Shown: positions 34,001-46,119 of the stretch, piece by piece
Layout: every line of letters starts with the position of its first letter
How positions within the stretch are numbered: position 1 is the stretch's first letter
Source of the DNA: Mesodorylaimus sp. YZB2_4
Lineage: Eukaryota; Nematoda; Enoplea; Dorylaimida; Dorylaimidae
Assembly: GCA_030248295.1 (NCBI GenBank)
Contig: JASANH010001160.1
Coordinates: 1-64,000, forward strand
Direction of reading: 5' to 3'
DNA length: 64,000 nt
Notes under the pieces: model-generated
The model's input: only the letters and a program-made list of their open reading frames with translations
Databases searched by the model: none
What the model was told of the DNA's origin: nothing
Translations under genes and position numbers: made by a program

Positions 34001-35936
34001 GAATGGATCTCGTGGGATCGAAAAAATTTCAGGAAGAAAAGAGCTTGAGAGGAGGACTTATTGATTATTGCAATCAGCAGAAGTGATCAGTGCCATGGGT
34101 CTGATGGGGTTTTAAATATGGTACCTAGCGTTCGTTCGGGATCCCGGTCCCGATCCCGATCCCGGTCGGGATTGCCCCTCCCGAACCCGATCCCGATCCC
34201 GATAAAAAGTGTTCGGGATTGGGGACTGAATATTGTGGTGATAGAATGTTTTTATTGCAACAGGGAATGGGGCTGGTGTATGGGAAACGAGCTGTAGGGG
34301 TGACAATGGCATGATCGGATGAAACTACCCCCATAAAATGCACAAGTCCTGCTTTTTCTGATGCACGATTTGCGCCCAGTTGGATACAGTAACAGCCCGC
34401 ATTTGCCATCATTAGATGGTGGGCCTGCTGCAGAAGCTGGCGACATTCTGCTTGACACTGACTCAGATGGTCATGGCCATCAAAATATTTCAGAAGGGGA
34501 AATATAGAGACCTTGGCGGATGATTGAATTGATAGAGGAGAAGGAGTGGATTTGTTTGCTAATTTGTAACTGATTCTTCGCTTGCCTGATTTTGAATGCA
34601 ATGATAAATACTGCACTAAAAATTATCCTAGGAAAGGGAATCTGTGGCTTTTAATTTGCTGGCTACTCAGGGTGGGTTGTAGGTCATCTATAGCCAATGA
34701 AAAGCGCTCTCTTCACAAAATCCCGATCCTGTCCCGATCCCGATCCCGGTCGGGATTAAGCGAGTCCCGATCCCGATACCGATCCCGAAAATAATGATCC
34801 CGAACGAACGCTAATGGTATCTAGAATAATAGAACGAGCCCGCAAATAAAGCTTGATAAATGCTCTCTCACGCGTTATTCGCATAAAATGGGGGCATGGG
34901 GGGATGGGTAGGAGAAACAAAAGATCAACATCGAAACAACTAGCGGGATTCGAACCCTTCTCAAATTCACACATACACCTTACCTCACCTCACCTAACCC
35001 TCTAGGCCAGTACCAGAGTCCTTCAGTATTCCTCCACCTACGTTTCCACCCCGCTAATTATGACGTCACACATTCACACCTGCACCCTGCCATTTTCGAG
35101 CATACCTTCCACAAATGTCTCAAATTCTATTGCGGGCACAAATCGATTTAGACTTTCCAAATCGAAAAATAAGCTCCACGGGATCTTCGTTTGAGCACCA
35201 AGAGCTTTTGATTGCCAATGATAGAGTGCGCTCCACGGTGGCAGAACTAACACAAAATTTTCGCCTTTATCTCGCAATTGTCGAACTACATTCGCAACCC
35301 GCATGTACACATCTCGACGCAAATTGAACCCTTCGCCGTGATTCACGTCATAGAGGAGGTATCTGAAAACAGCAAGCTAAAATGTCGTCAAGATTTATTT
35401 TCCCTGCGCATGTTTTTATCTTTAATCCTTGCAACACCATGTTTTACTTCTGGCCCTCAGACGACAAGGCTACGTATGTAGAGGAAAGAGAGATTTGTCA
35501 AAAGTAACGAGGCACAGTTTTTCGCTACGAAAGTGAATGAAAATTTGCTGCAGTGGGCGGCGAAAACAAATCACTGCGACATTCAAGGGGGATAAAAGCG
35601 AGATTCAAGGGGGAATTACAGCACCCGACTTCTCTTGTCACCAACTTTTTTAAAAAATCTCTGCCATCTCTTATACTTCCCAGGTCCCTGACTTTTCTAT
35701 CTAGGTTAGCGCCGCGCTATAAACTGGCAGCCAACACACAAGGACACCTGGTAAGCTCATTACATCAGGGGCCCTTCTCATCTCAACTCTTACCTACGAT
35801 CTTTGGCAACTGAAAATCGATCGAGATCAACTTGAGACAACGTTTCGTGATCGGCGAACGAAAACATAAACAATACCCATAACAATGAAATGAAACAAAT
35901 GCTAGCAAAAGTCATCGTTTTGATCGAAACTGGCAT
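31048..35936 (-). CDS. POFUT2: GDP-fucose protein O-fucosyltransferase 2
   Basis: Seven exons in phase: 35936-35794, 35362-35106, 33963-33699, 33356-33290, 33234-33109, 33055-32875, 31358-31048; 449 residues. An N-terminal signal peptide ([20 protein letters not shown]) targets it to the ER. Family landmarks run in order: [20 protein letters not shown] (with the Glu used in catalysis in this family), [80 protein letters not shown] (donor-binding Arg region), and [20 protein letters not shown] near the C terminus. POFUT2 adds fucose to Ser/Thr of folded thrombospondin type 1 repeats in the ER. Length is slightly above the usual ~430. Intron 2 carries a complete MITE. The start lies 557 bases from the divergent SNX gene. 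Confidence 0.93.
34126..34813. mobile_element. GATCCC-type MITE, copy 1 (hAT-like)
   Basis: Inverted ends TAGCGTTCGTTCGGGATC and GATCCCGAACGAACGCTA are perfect complements over 18 bases. Each is followed inward by repeated CCCGAT/GGGATC units. Flanking 8-mers are ATGGTACC (34118-34125) and ATGGTATC (34814-34821), a one-mismatch 8-bp target duplication as made by hAT transposases. The element is 688 bp, with no transposase, in intron 2 of POFUT2. Confidence 0.85.
34941..35016 (-). other. tRNA-like promoter relic
   Basis: On the minus strand an A-box-like TGGCCTAGAGGG is followed about 50 bases later by a good B box GGGTTCGAATCCC. The acceptor arms do not pair, so it is not a functional tRNA; more likely a tRNA-derived repeat or pseudogene. 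In intron 2 of POFUT2. Confidence 0.35.
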
Positions 35937-36493
35937 CCACTTTTTGGGTTACCATATATGTAGGTAGAGCAGCAGGGCGGGGCAGCGACTTTTGATCGCG
36001 ACCAGCGACTTTACAGTAGGAAGGTAATAATGCGGTTAGATTCAGATATAAATCGCTAGAGGAAAAAATAGAACTAAGTTTCGCGGATAAAATGTTCTAC
36101 GTATTTGTAGTTTTCCAAGGAATTTATGTAAATATAACCTATCTCATGGAGAAATTCCTCTCCTTGTACTACTGATCTGAAACTTAAATTTACTACAATT
36201 CCTATGCGCAGAATAGGTTTTGCGGTTAGAAGTTGTCTTTCGTCTTTAAGGCCATGGCGGGCTTTGCTGTACTATCCAGGTGTTAGCTACTTCGTACTTC
36301 AGCCTCTTTCATTCTCCGTCTTATCAGCTTTTATTGACACTGGTTCTTGTGCCAGTTCCCTCTTTGTATCAAATTTGGTTGATTGCCATATCATTCGCCA
36401 AATGTGCTTTCACTAGTGTCGATCAGCGGAGGGCGCTGAAACTTTTTTTGGTCATTAGACCTAGTGGCTAGTGATTCTTGGGATTTCGGTTCG
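35937..36493. promoter_or_regulatory. Divergent intergenic region, POFUT2 / SNX
   Basis: The 557 bases lie between head-to-head start codons. A splice-acceptor-like sequence just upstream of the SNX start (tttttttggtcattag, 36443-36458) suggests the SNX gene has a 5' exon here. No core promoter motif is assigned. Confidence 0.35.
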
Positions 36494-38674
36494 ATGAGTC
36501 AACATCATATGATGCCGCATGTTAGCGTGGAAAGTCCAGTTACCCATAATTCGTGGGAAGATGGAAAATATACGACCTACGATATCGTCGTAAATGTAAG
36601 TTGTCCGTGGAGGGCTTGTCTGATTCTATTGTTCAGCTTATCAGTACGTATGCAGGCACCCGTATATGGCCACGTGTTCTACTCATGCATGGATATAGGC
36701 CTACTCAAGTATATCCATGCTTTGACGTGATCACGATCAGTCGATTCCCGTCGTCTCTACTGCAGTCTGTCGAATAGCTCTGTTTTGAGCTGCTAGAACG
36801 TCTATTTTTAGGCCACACAGTCAGAGACACAATAATCAATGAGGCTAGAATGGCATATCATTTTCGTTACACAATGTTATTACTCCCGCTGGCTTCCGGG
36901 TTCTGTCATTTGCTACTTGATATTAGCAATAGGAAAGCAAGAATACCACTGTTTATCTGCCATTGCACGTCATTACTTTCAGTGCGAAGATGACTCGTGT
37001 CCTTTATTTGCTCTTCCCCGCTCAACGGTCAGTCGTCGATATCGTGAATTCCGGTGGCTGCGGAAACGATTATGTTCAGTATCTTCACCGCATATGTAAG
37101 TCACTTTTTCTTGAATATTTCCGATCATGTGACTCATCATTAGCTAGCCATTGAGCAAATTCTTTGTCATCGTGGATATTGACTAAACACAAAAAAATGT
37201 GCGTCCTTTTTACGTTGATATTAGTCGTACGCAGTCGACATACGCCTTGGGTGGTATGGTGTGGTGCGCTGTTGATACCTGATCAGGTCATCGGACAGGC
37301 ACGTAGGCACTATGCACTACCCCAGGCAGCCTTGTATTGACATGGCTGCCCGATGTTCCCGCCCGAAGATAGTGCCTAGCGATAGTGTATACGCGGGTGT
37401 ATGTACCTCGCAGCTGAATCTATGTCGAACCGAAATATGATGTAGGCGCATGCTCGATTGCATCATTTAGTGCCGTAAAAGTGCCTTTTTCAGAAGACGT
37501 GTTCCCATATTGCCTACAGTCGGCTGCCCTCTATTCGATGATAGATTTTCGCCAGACTTTATCGAAAATCGACGTCGTGGTTTGGAACAGTTCTTACAAG
37601 GGTATGTGCTCTGTGGATTGACTTTCACGCCATGTCTATCCTCGCTGCCGATCGGGCCCTTGCGAGAGAAGAACCTGTTTTGTTGTAGAATGTATCTTAC
37701 GTGTATTTGAGACATGAATTTTTCAGTGTTATTTCTTTTTAGAGTATGCGCCATTCCAACATTATTATCAGAAGCGGCACTCCATCTTTTTGTTCAAACC
37801 GACCTGAGTATAACGGAAATTGATGCTTATGTGAAACGAAAATGGGGTCGACAAGAAGAAGTCTACGATGTGGTCATATCTTTGAATCGACAGAAACAAA
37901 CTGAAGAACGAGATGAAATTGCGAGGTAAAGAAAGGAGATGATTTTGAGCTGGATGAATCACCTTTATATTTTTCTTCGACCTTAGCTTAGCATCGGTTG
38001 GTCGTTGGTCCGAGGCGTCTCTGGTCGATTTGGGGCACGAATCGTCGAATAATACATCGTCGACATCGTCAGCCAATGTTCCGTCGAAGAAAACGCAACC
38101 TCGATCAGTGGTATCGCGAAGACAAGTATTGGTGGCTGATGGAGAAGTGATCAGCCCAGTTTTGGGTTTGTATTTGCCTCCGGACGAGAGTGAAGACTTG
38201 GCACGATCCGCCGAACCAGTGACAATTCGAGTGCCGCGAAGTCAAAGTAGAATTGCATCGAGTGTTCCGGTTGGATTGGATAGTAGGAATGGTGGACGAA
38301 GTAGATCTGTACAGATACGCATACCGAACGAGATATCGACGTCGGCCTCGTCATCGTTATCGCCCGGGAGTTATCAGCAACAATCTCAATTATCCTCATC
38401 GCTTTCGCCCAATAGTCGAGAAGGTGACGATGAAGCCTTGAAATCTCCGACATCGATCGATATTTATAATCGTCGTCGTCGTGGCAAATCACCCGCCGCT
38501 ACTGCTAGCCCTAGTATTCCATATTACTGTTCGAATGCCGTCTGGTTGTCATCAGCATCCAATGATGCGCCACACCGTCGTCCCCCTCCGATCCTAAGTA
38601 ATGAAAGCCAAGCCACGTCGTCCTTGTCGCCGCCCTCATCATCTCCGACTTCGTCGAGTAGTGGTCGTCGGTAA
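36494..38674 (+). CDS. PX-domain sorting nexin, SNX10/SNX11-like
   Basis: Exons 36494-36595, 36983-37095, 37494-37601, 37743-37925, 37987-38674 in phase; 397 residues from the first ATG in frame (MSQHHMMP). An extra upstream exon is possible because the frame stays open to an acceptor at 36458. The PX domain covers about residues 15-150: YTTYDIVVN, STVSRRYREFRWLRKRL (the Arg-Tyr pair and RR(Y/F)S/REF motif that binds phosphoinositide), FIENRRRGLEQFLQG, then LSEAALHLFVQTDLSITEIDAYV, the helical extension typical of SNX10/11. These proteins bind PI3P on endosomes and work in endosome-vacuole traffic. The C-terminal ~230 residues are Ser-rich and disordered, longer than in the vertebrate proteins. 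SNX10 and SNX11 cannot be told apart here. Confidence 0.85.
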
Positions 38675-39146
38675 TGTGGGACGGGGTCGACTGGGGAGGT
38701 GAGTGCCACTGGTTATGCCTGCCGTAATCTTCCTGGGGTGGAAGTTACAGAGTGTTTGACCGTGTGTGGTTCTACTTAGACAATCGCCCGTGTGGGAATC
38801 TTGGCTGCCCTTGGTTGAAATCTTATTTTATGTGAGTTCTAAGTCTGCATTTCAATGCGTGTAATGTAGTTTGGGTTCCAGCTTCATTGCGCGGGTTCGC
38901 CAGGATTTCTTATTTGATTAAATCTTGAAGGCTAGCTGATTACAGACTGTAGGGACTGGATGGTAGGACAGAGATTGGGATAATTTGGGATTGATCAGTA
39001 TTTGTACTTTGTAATGGTATGGTATTGTGAGTAAAGCCTTTTCGTGCTATATGGGATTTATGAATGAAGACTGTCAATTCGGGCGTACTTTTGGATGGAC
39101 TGATGTTTCAGGGCTGTCAGGGTTTGATTTTAGAAACGGATCGAAG
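38675..39146. other. Intergenic, same-strand gap
   Basis: Probable 3' UTR of the SNX gene and upstream region of PFDN5. A tttgattttag acceptor-like site at 39122-39132 just before the PFDN5 start suggests a 5' UTR intron or trans-splice site. No gene is seen. Confidence 0.45.
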
Positions 39147-40854
39147 ATGAGCGTGACAACAGCGTCGAGTGATGGTGCCAAGACGCCCGGCAATATGACA
39201 GTGATTGATGTCAGCCAATTGAGTATACAAGAATTGGGTGGTTTTCAAGAGCAACTGGACAATGTAAGTTTAAACGGGGGAGGGACTAGAACTCGGGCCC
39301 CATACCCTGTTAATGTGAGTGTGCATTTGTACCAGCCTCCTAAGGGAATGCCATCGTCCTACAGTTTCTGTAAAAACAAATGAAAAGTTGCGGGAAAGTT
39401 CTCAAATACCATTCCTTTTTTCCCGAGTTTGGGACTGATGAAGAATAAGTATTTGTTGGTGTTTGCAGGAGCTAGAATTCTTCGTGGAATCGTTACAGCA
39501 ATTGAAGGAGATTCAAGGCAAGTTTGCAAATTCGGGTGAATGTCTGGCTAAGGTCAGTGAGGAGAATAAGGGAAAGGAGATCCTCATTCCGCTTACGTCC
39601 TCGGTAAGATTTGGGTTTCTGGTGGGGTTGGACTGGAGTGGTTGAAAAAGGTGTTGTTTCAGATGTACGTACCTGGATCGTTGAGCAATGTGAACACGGT
39701 GCTGATCGATATTGGAACGGGTTATTATGCGGAGATGGTGAGAGGAAATAGACATCAGATCCCGATCCCTGTCAGGATTTGACCCCTTCCAATCCCGCCA
39801 TTGAGGCATTGTGATTCAGCATATGTACATATAAGCAGATGCACGCTAGGTACACTCTGATCCATCATATTTGCGATGAAGCAGTAGCGATGAAGAGGCA
39901 GCTGAAAGATCAGCTCAAATCGATGATAACGATGGCAACACTGATGTTGCTTGAACCTCGGCTGACCTTGCTGAACGTGTATCGGAACTGCAAATTTACT
40001 GATCCATTTCAGCTTATATATAATGATTGAAAATCCGCCTTAGAAAAAGCTTAAAATGGATGACTAAAAAGTGTGCCTTAGTGAGGAGAATAGGCACACA
40101 GGCAAAGAACAGAAAAATGCAACAATCTTGGTCCCGATCCCGAAAAAAGTGATCCCGATCTATCCCTAAGAAGAAAATGTGCTGGTGAGAATTTGCTCAT
40201 GATAGTACTCGTGAGATGGGCCTATTGGATCATAGGGGCACGGCCTTGTTGGGAGGAACAGTCAGATACCCCCTTAGTGTTTTTCGCGGCTATACTTTAC
40301 ATGGATTTTTCCAGAGCGTGGAGAAGGCGAAGGAGTATTTTCAGCGTAAAACGCAGGACATGTCGAAACAAATCGAGCGTCTTCAAGGGCTGGTTCAAGA
40401 AAAGCAGCGTGTCAAATCAGGTGCGTCTCTTAGTCCACTAGGTTCGTGGGCTAGGATAGATGTCTGTGTTTCTGTTAAACCACATCATAAAGACCAGGTA
40501 GGCAGCCCATGGGTGATTGGATGCATTGTTGACAAAATGATTTACCAGGCGGTGAGTTGCACACTCATTGCTGAATGCGAACCCACCAGACCCACTGGAC
40601 CACAAGTTGGATAGGCGTGACGAGGATTAGGTGTGCGCCTCTGACACTGGTTGCACACTGGGTATGGGTGTTCACCCTCAAAAACGCATATCAGCGTTTG
40701 GTGACTTGATAAAGCGTGAAAATGTTGGCCTTTCCTTGAAACATTTTTTGTAGTAATGACCGAAGTTTTGCAAACAAAAGTGCAACAAGCATTGTCGGCT
40801 GCCCAACAGCAACAACAACAAACAGCGCCAGCGAAACAACCATCGCCGTCTTAA
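39147..40854 (+). CDS. PFDN5: Prefoldin subunit 5
   Basis: Exons 39147-39263, 39469-39603, 39663-39737, 40315-40420, 40754-40854 in phase; 177 residues. This is an alpha-type prefoldin: two long coiled-coil helices (QLSIQELGGFQEQLDN.ELEFFVESLQQL and VEKAKEYFQRKTQDMSKQIERL) around the beta hairpins EILIPLTSSMYVPG and VNTVLIDIGTGYYAEM, the landmark of PFDN5. It is one of six subunits of the cytosolic prefoldin hexamer that delivers unfolded actin and tubulin to the CCT chaperonin. The C terminus is Gln-rich (AAQQQQQQTAPA) and slightly longer than in vertebrates. Intron 3 holds GATCCC repeats of the MITE kind. Confidence 0.93.
39755..40170. repeat. Degraded GATCCC-repeat element in PFDN5 intron 3
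   Basis: GATCCCGATCCC at the left and TCCCGATCCCGAAAAAAGTGATCCCGAT at the right resemble the ends of the MITEs at 34126 and 50952, but both ends read in the same direction and no TAGCGTTCG tip or duplication remains. Probably a rearranged or very old copy. Confidence 0.4.
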
Positions 40855-41098
40855 ATATGCGAATTTGGGGACAGCTAGGTATCGAACGATTAGTGATTTG
40901 TTGGAATGGTGTTCGGGCGGTGAAGTGGCGAGTAAATGTGTTTCGCTTTAGATGGGTGTATTGCGGAGGCGAGGGGGTGGGGCAGCCGAATAGTCAGAAT
41001 TCTGACCATGTGTCGTATCACTCTTAGAAGGGTTGGATTTATTGTTCGCGCTTGATCATCTTCATACGAGCAACGTGACTTGGTACTTGTCTATGTGA

Positions 41099-44020
41099 TC
41101 ACCAGAAACAGCACTCGCTCGCTTGATCGAAGAGGTTATAGTTACCAATGTACTGCAAGTGTTTTAGGTCATTCAGTTTGCGGCACGTGACCCGGCCTTG
41201 CACAATCTCGTTCATGGTGTTCACCAAGTCGTAGCACCCTCGCTCGCCCAGAATGGAGCCTTCGCTGTGGTCGGGATGCCGGTGCACAAACTCACGCATA
41301 AATCGGGCCAGCGTCCACAAGTCGCCTCGGGCACGGCCTTGGATCAGTCTGAAATGGAGGGGCCACTGAGGCTAAGGAAGTCCGGACCGGTCACTTACGT
41401 GAGGTACTGCTGAACCTTGCACCTGGTTCCAGTGTCCACGTCGACAGAATCGAGGTATTCTTGGATCATAGGGATAAAACCAGGGAAGCTGGGGGATCCG
41501 TTGATGATCTCGTCCAGGGACAGCTCAGGGTAGTAGTCGTGAGCGGAAATCTGATCGACTGTGTGATCACCGAGGCTCGGTGGAGAAGTGTGTGTTGGTG
41601 CGGAGTATGGACAGCAACGAAAGAAGAACTTCGCCTGAAAGGGAAGGGGCTTGAGTAGGTTTGGAGGGTGCGTAGTCACAGACTCAGGTATCTTATGTGG
41701 TAGTGGGCAGTGGATATCAGGTCCTTGTGACTCCGAACCCAGGGCAATCTTATCAGAATACGAAATTGCACCCTAAAGCACAAGTGCATCATCATATGAG
41801 GCAGAAGCAGACGGGCGCCATCAGGGAACCAGAGGGGTGTGTCGCACGCACGGCTGTACATAGAGGAAGTCTGTCAAAATACTGACTTTAAACGCGTCGA
41901 CCCGCTGCATTCGTCTGGCGGTCGACCCGCTTCACAGAAGGTGGGAACTGCACCCGTCAGGATGACGTTTTAGCCATTGATTAGTTGGAAGATTTGATCG
42001 CCTTGGCTGGGGTGCATACTGTAGCCCATTGCTGGTAGGCCATGGCGAGTGGGAGAGAGTAATCGATACTCTCCCCTGGCTGGTAGGTGTCAACCCCTCG
42101 GGTTGATGTTTCAGCCGTAGGTATAGTCGTAAGACTAGCCTACTCCAGTTGGAGTTATTGTGCCGCTGACTTTGGTCGGCCACACTCTCCCCTACGCCTG
42201 ACCGGCAAGATTGCACTACTCCACCGGGCACTCTCTCCAATAGCAGGTACAGACTCACAATCGGGCTGTCAGTGGGTGTGGTCTACTGGTGCCAGTCACG
42301 ACCGCATACAGTACCTTGAGAACGGCGTCCCGTTTCGATGCCCTGTTCATATTCTCATTCGCCTTGCTAATGGGTATCAGAAGCGGCAGGTGCGATGATA
42401 CGATGACCCGCGAGAGCAGCACTATGAAACAGGCGTAGGCAGCATTTTCGAAATCGGTCAATTGAATATCAGTGGCTCGAAATTGCAATATCCATCCTCG
42501 TGGAGGACTGTCTGTCGGAGGCAGTAGCCTAAATCAAGGGGCAGTAAGTAGGACAGTTTGACTGGTGACTCCGTTCAGTATCCCCACCTTACACCAGACA
42601 ACGACTGGAGCTGGTCGAACTGTGGATCGTCCTCAGTTATGAGTCCATATTGTGCCGCTCTCCTGTAATTTTCAGTGACATGTGCAGCTAACGGTCGATC
42701 CAACCCAGCGTCCAGCAGTCGTTGCACGACTCGTTGATCATGGCCTGGCGAAATCTGCGGATATAAAATGAGATGATTATCAGTATAGTTTACATGAATT
42801 GTAACAGAGAGACCCATCCAGGATTCACCAGAAGTCAATGCATCCATATAACACAGAGATGAGAAGCCGACCACCGTAAGAGAAATGACCAGTGTCCACT
42901 TCCACAGTGCGAATCGCCTCCTAATTCTGAGGGCATCCCAAGCCCTTCGTCACCATAGTGCTAAGGCCATCCCAAATTTGGGCCATGTCCCATATGATCG
43001 TGAAAGGGCCCCCTGGTAGTCAGAACATCAGACATGGATGCATGACGAGCTGTCTATCTCGCACTAAAGTCATGTCGTGTCTGTGCTCAGTAGGCAGCAC
43101 TTACATCGTTGTAGATAGCACTGTGCGGATGCAAGTAGGAGTCGACCGCGCAGACTCTACTTTGACCACTGTCCACATCTGTCACTCGTCCATCATTGAT
43201 TGGACACCCGGCTGACAAAGCTGTCATGATGGGTGCGATAGGGATGAGTTGATCATGAAGAAACAGTGCCTCGTCCAAGTTTGCTGCCTGAATCAGCCTT
43301 CTGTGCAATAGATCACAGACTGAACTGCGGACTATGCCCACCTGTAAACTGACTTTCAATCCATACCGATCGCAGCCTACCCCTGCGTGACCCTCACCAT
43401 TTTGATGGAGCGATAAAGAAGTGGAGAGGGGCGAGAGAACTGGTATTGTCATTGCAGTTCCAGTGTCCCCAAGGATTTGCATCAACCGCAGGCGCCGACT
43501 TGCCATGCTGCATTCGATTTCGTTGAGAGACTGCGTACTGCCGCCGCTGTAGGGGATGCCTTAACAGGAAAGACAGCAGCACTAGAAGGCAGCTTGACAG
43601 TTGGGGGCTCGATCAGCCTGCACATTATCCTATTGAGAGAGAATGTGCATTGCAGCCAAGGAGACACTATCGACATGCTAATCTCCAGTCATACTGTAAC
43701 TGCAATGGCTCCCTAACCAGACACCACTCCACCTTACCTGCCGTACTTCCAAAAACGTATCGGTCCAGTCCTAATTTCCAAGCCTCGCCATCCTCAGCTC
43801 CATTCACCAACCCATCCAATACATCAGGCGGCCATTGCTTGAGCCTGGTGCGTCTGTTCTTGTGGTCGAAGTGAACGCAGACGAAGTCAATTTGATCGTC
43901 CCATTGGAAACGGTCATCTTGCCTCGACTGATCCAGGTGGTAAGCGTGGAGAAACCTTTCCAGAGCTAAATTCCTCCCGCCACTTCCACTAACGTCGTAC
44001 ACTTCTGCCACCAAACCCAT
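41099..44020 (-). CDS. Glutamate-cysteine ligase catalytic-subunit homologue, shortened and diverged
   Basis: Seven exons in phase: 44020-43738, 43559-43342, 43287-43105, 42754-42588, 42528-42315, 41634-41399, 41348-41099; 516 residues against about 640 in animal GCLC. GCLC order is kept: FLHAYHLDQ, FQWDDQIDFVCVHFDH, AGIPYSGGSTQSLNEIECSM, LDEALFLHDQLIPIAPIMTALSAG, LQFRATDIQLTDFENAAY, LSLDEIINGSPSFPGFIPMI, LWTLARFMREFVHRHPDH. GCLC makes gamma-glutamylcysteine, the first step of glutathione synthesis. Oddities: the metal-binding acidic pair of WGDEVEYM reads WDDQIDFV; about 100 residues that in GCLC contain the Arg-rich RHRRG segment are missing from exon 2; the D-x-RW segment after the second block is not recognisable. 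It may be a non-catalytic paralogue or a decaying gene. Intron 2 is only 54 bp. Confidence 0.75.
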
Positions 44021-45078
44021 GCTTATACACCCAATACGTCCACTCGATTTGCTACAGTGATGCAACACAGCGAAACATTTACGTCACCGCGCATTTTAGC
44101 ATTTGTGTGAAAAAGCGCTGTTTTTCGGGAACAAAGTCCTCATCTTCAGGAAAAAGGCCAAGTCTATCAATTTAAATTTTCTATTCTTGAATTGTGAGTG
44201 ATAAATGACCGTCAGTTGGCGGATGCGAAGCAGCATTGGTTTATCTCGAAAATGGACTAAGGTTCAAACCAGGCCGCAGCGTCGACATTTAAAAATGCGC
44301 GTCTGGTATACGTACGTCAATATGTACTGCAGGCGTCCGGTATGCTAACAATTAGTTGAGATTCAGCACAGTGGTTTGATTTGATTGCGCGCTCAACGCC
44401 ATCAACTCACCGTTAGTACCTGCACAGAATACTGAAATGAAGAGGCACTGCTGACATGAACGTGAAAAGACCTACTGTACACACATACTAAATCATTGAG
44501 GAGCGTCTGAGGCGACTTACGGGTATGTCGAGAGAGCATAGCATACGCTTCTTAACGGGCAGCATTACAATTCGCAGAACCGCTTGTGGTTCTGTAAATC
44601 CATATGCATGCTGATCACCCTAATAAGACTTGGGTTTCCGCTGTCGATCGGCATAGATCCATCAGAATTACCAGCTAGATCGATTGAAAATCAGTTGATC
44701 AGTTCTGGACTCCATACAGTTCCGAGCACCATCCGTCGTCTAATTCCAGCTGTGACCTTATGACGCATATAGGATCCATGAAGAGCGTGGAAATCAGCGG
44801 ATTTATGGAGAGCTTTGATCCACGGCGGATCTTTCTGCAGAAGGGAACTTCACGTTTGCCATCTCAGAAAATCTTTTACCTGGATGCATGTTTCATGGAA
44901 TAACCCTAGCTCATTGTTGTTCAACTATTCTCCGCCTCGCTGTCTTCCCTGATTGTGCTCAAAACTGTCATTGCGCGTTGCACTACCAGCTTCTGTTTGC
45001 CTGTCACATCTGGAATGTCAGACGCATACCAGAAGCTGCAACATGTACCGATCTCCGACTACCTGAAAGCGTAATTGA
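44021..45078. other. Intergenic, no clear gene
   Basis: Upstream of the minus-strand GCLC-like gene; must contain its promoter. Only short frames (for example 44888-45085) with no domain. Confidence 0.5.
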
Positions 45079-45086
45079 CTTGTAAG

Positions 45087-46111
45087 CCAGGGTCGACCGT
45101 ACCGACTTTTTAGACCGTACCCGTACCTGCGGCCTGGTACGGCCGTACCGTACCGTACCGAACTAAAAAAACTCCATCTTGGCAGCCGAAAATCTCGAAA
45201 ATTTTGTCGAAAGATTTTAAAAGATTTGAAAGATTTGAAGTAAAGGCTTTCTAGCTCTGGTGTGCATCTCGAAAATTGTCATGCCCAATCTACTCCTTCG
45301 CTGTGACCAGTTTGATCACCGTCGTCGATACAGTATCGTAACCAAGAACAGCAATGAAGTAGATAAGAGCCCAAAATCCTTGACTTCAAAGCGGTCTCCA
45401 CTCCTTTGATATCGCAGATTACCAGAAATTCTTTGTCTCTACCATGCTACTGTACCTACAGTGTAGGCTCAAAGACCCTTCCGGGATCTTTGAACTCATG
45501 CTCTACACCTCCAATGATATGAGACCGTGATATAAATCTGTGCCGCGATCATGCTCATACTGTAGTCGATCCAGAAGCCTCCTGTTTCGATGTCTCGCGC
45601 ATAGATTCCGACAAAATTTTTAAATCAAGATAGATGAGAGAACATTTTGGGAAACATCTGTTTAAATTTGATCAACATTGGGTTCCCTGACCAGCGCTTC
45701 GAACAACTGAAGGCAAGGAATTTCTATCGTGTGCTCAAGTCTTTCATGGACGAATTCATAGCATGGCAGGCGCCTTAAATGCAGCAACAGCGACTACATG
45801 AATGACCACATTTCAGTTCAAGAAAGCTGCATTTTATAGAAAGATGCTTTGCGAGTAAATGATTGAAATTTCGGTCACTTTTTAGATCAGTTATCTGACA
45901 ATAGTTTTGGATTATAAGCCAACAGCTGGCAGATTTATTTTCTCTTCATAAAAATTGGCCGCTTTGAAGCGACTCAAATTTACCCGAGCGTTAAATTACA
46001 CAAAATATTATAAAACTCGGTACGGCCGTACCGGCCTATTTTCAGTGCCGTACCCGCACCGTACCGTACCCCCCCCCCCCCCCCCCGGTACGGCGGTACG
46101 GTCGATCCTGG
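45087..46111. mobile_element. Non-autonomous hAT-like transposon with GTACGG subterminal repeats
   Basis: The left end CCAGGGTCGACCGTACCG and right end CGGTACGGTCGATCCTGG form an 18-bp inverted repeat with one mismatch. The same 8-mer CTTGTAAG flanks both sides (45079-45086 and 46112-46119), the target duplication size of hAT elements. GTACCG/CGGTAC repeats follow each end, and the right end includes a run of 18 C (46069-46086). The element is 1,025 bp with no transposase frame. Confidence 0.9.
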
Positions 46112-46119
46112 CTTGTAAG

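Noticed and set aside
34126-34210. GATCCC repeats as a CRISPR-like array or plain microsatellite
   Set aside because: The units are degenerate, lack spacers, and lie inside transposon ends with target duplications.
34941-35016. Functional tRNA gene
   Set aside because: A and B boxes are present but the acceptor and anticodon stems do not pair.
43288-43341. Reading through 43288-43341 as coding (VGIVRSSVCDLL) in the GCLC-like gene
   Set aside because: Removing it as a 54-bp GT-AG intron gives an alignment to the family without an insertion (KVSLQ joined to AANLDEALFLHDQL).
43482-43676. Frame encoding LIEPPTVKLPSS as an extra GCLC exon
   Set aside because: Its phase does not match the first exon, whereas joining 43738 directly to 43559 keeps phase and aligns STAGIPYSGG with the family motif.
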